The position numbers and the translations under genes were made by a program. A model generated the notes under the pieces. That model was given only the letters and a program-made list of their open reading frames with translations. It ran no database searches and was not told the origin of the DNA. From Thamnaconus septentrionalis (lineage: Eukaryota; Chordata; Actinopteri; Tetraodontiformes; Monacanthidae), in assembly GCA_009823395.1 (NCBI GenBank), contig CM020517.1:17630501-17694500 (forward strand): a DNA stretch of 64,000 nucleotides, in the 5' to 3' direction. Of this stretch, positions 63,157 to 64,000 are shown piece after piece; position 1 is the stretch's first letter, and every line of letters begins with the position of its first letter.

Positions 63157-63395
63157 TTAAAGGTCCAGTGTGTAAAATCTGCCTTGATTTATGATTTCCA
63201 TACTGGTCAAACCTTGACAAACTGCCCAGTAATACATTAATAGAAGTGTTTACTCGCAGTACAATCATAGTCACTTGGTTTTCAGAACAGTTCTCATATA
63301 TATATGAGAAATATACTTCCAGCAACAAGTTTCTCGCTCCCGGTTAGCTGCCATCTTGCACCGCCATCTTTTCAGGGAGCCTGGTGTTTAAAGAA
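63157..63395 (-). mobile_element. TTAA-type inverted-repeat element, copy 8
   Basis: It starts TTAAAGGTCCAGTGTGTAAA, then the reverse complements of the 3' half of copy 3: GCCTTGATTTATGATTTCC, ACTGCCCAGTAATACATTAA, AGTTAGC-type word CGGTTAGCTGCCATCTTGCA, and GGGAGCCTGGTG. The rest of the element is missing beyond about 63395. It ends about 240 bases below exon A. Confidence 0.75.
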
Positions 63396-63634
63396 GCCCG
63401 GCTGACGCTGCCATTCATTTGGAAACGCACACAGTCAGTTGGGCTTCTGCAACAACTGCACACACCGAGCCTATAATCAGGCCACTTTCATAGCCACCAA
63501 CCGCAGATGACTGCAGTTGGTGGAACTATTGTCGCACCCTCGTCTCCCTCGCTAGCAAGTTCCATTGCCACCGTGTTACGACAATTATTGACCCGGAGCA
63601 ACCGAACCGCCAGAGTCCCGTGCGTCACACTCAC

Positions 63635-63750
63635 CTCTGCCAGTCTGGACTGCTTGTGGCTGACTTCGTGTTTGCCGATGGGCGCCAGCTGCTGCAGCGT
63701 GTTGCGGTTGTTGGTGAGCGCCCGCGTCAGCCGAGCAAACTTGGTCCATC
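63635..63750 (-). CDS. kcnh5: kcnh5 exon A: segment between PAS domain and S1
   Basis: Exon of 116 bases: two bases completing a split codon and 38 codons. The acceptor is gtttgattcctgcag before GATGGACC and the donor is gtgagt after GCAGAG. It reads [20 protein letters not shown], then [18 protein letters not shown]. It lies just N-terminal to S1 and corresponds to the N-terminal calmodulin-binding site mapped in EAG1, through which Ca2+-calmodulin inhibits the channel. NNRN matches KCNH5 better than the SSRG of KCNH1 as I recall it. The upstream intron is phase 1; the PAS-domain exons lie beyond base 64000. Confidence 0.96.
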
Positions 63751-64000
63751 CTGCAGGAATCAAACATCAGACACGGCTTCCGTCAGGATTTGGTGGGAAC
63801 TTGGGAGGCGTCGACGAAATACGACGCCAATCCCATTGTGTCGCAAAAAAAAAAAAAAAAACACACAAAAACACACACAATCAGGCTCCAGTCTCCAGGG
63901 ACGGAGAAGAGCTGCAAAATATTCCCACAGCTTTCACTTATTGTTTTGCGTGAGATTGCTAGCGGAGCGACGCACTCCCTGGACGCTAATCTGTGTTTAC
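63751..64000 (-). other. partial intron upstream of exon A
   Basis: Sense-strand intron ending in the exon A acceptor gtttgattcctgcag. It contains an A-rich tract followed by ACACACAAAAACACACACA at about 63846-63879. No exon is visible in the 250 bases available. Confidence 0.85.

Overview
The window comes from a vertebrate nuclear genome, most likely a ray-finned (teleost) fish. It shows short conserved exons separated by long introns, very abundant microsatellites, tRNA-headed SINEs and short inverted-repeat elements of kinds that are common in teleosts. There is nothing prokaryotic: no operons, no ribosome binding sites, no CRISPR array.

The only gene I can support is an EAG-type voltage-gated potassium channel read on the minus strand. 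Eight internal coding exons (called A to H here, in transcription order) lie at 63750-63635, 58074-57682, 45044-44887, 43553-43282, 20421-20222, 18068-18009, 15294-15102 and 2650-2454. All have AG acceptors and GT donors, and their reading phases match. Together they give 1589 bases (about 530 residues) without a stop. They run from the calmodulin-binding segment before S1, through S1-S6 with a GFG selectivity filter, the C-linker and the cyclic-nucleotide-binding homology domain. Residue choices point to kcnh5 (EAG2, Kv10.2) rather than kcnh1. The N-terminal PAS-domain exons lie beyond base 64000, and the exon(s) for the C-terminal tail lie before base 1, so the gene is incomplete only because the window is.

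Layout in window order: partial 3'-side intron with a 964-bp G-rich minisatellite (1-2453); exon H; 12.5-kb intron; exon G; 2.7-kb intron; exon F; 2.2-kb intron; exon E; 22.9-kb intron; exon D; 1.3-kb intron; exon C; 12.6-kb intron; exon B; 5.6-kb intron; exon A; start of the next intron. More than 97% of the window is intronic. Recognisable material there is about eight copies of one TTAA-flanked inverted-repeat element, six tRNA-headed SINE copies, a fold-back element, a probable LINE remnant and more than 25 simple-sequence arrays.

I see no novel multi-gene system. The points most worth checking are local: repeats and hairpins beside splice acceptors, a possible intronic polyadenylation product after exon E, the minisatellite, and the inverted-repeat family. 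Gene identity and repeat families are recognised from memory of the families; no search was run.
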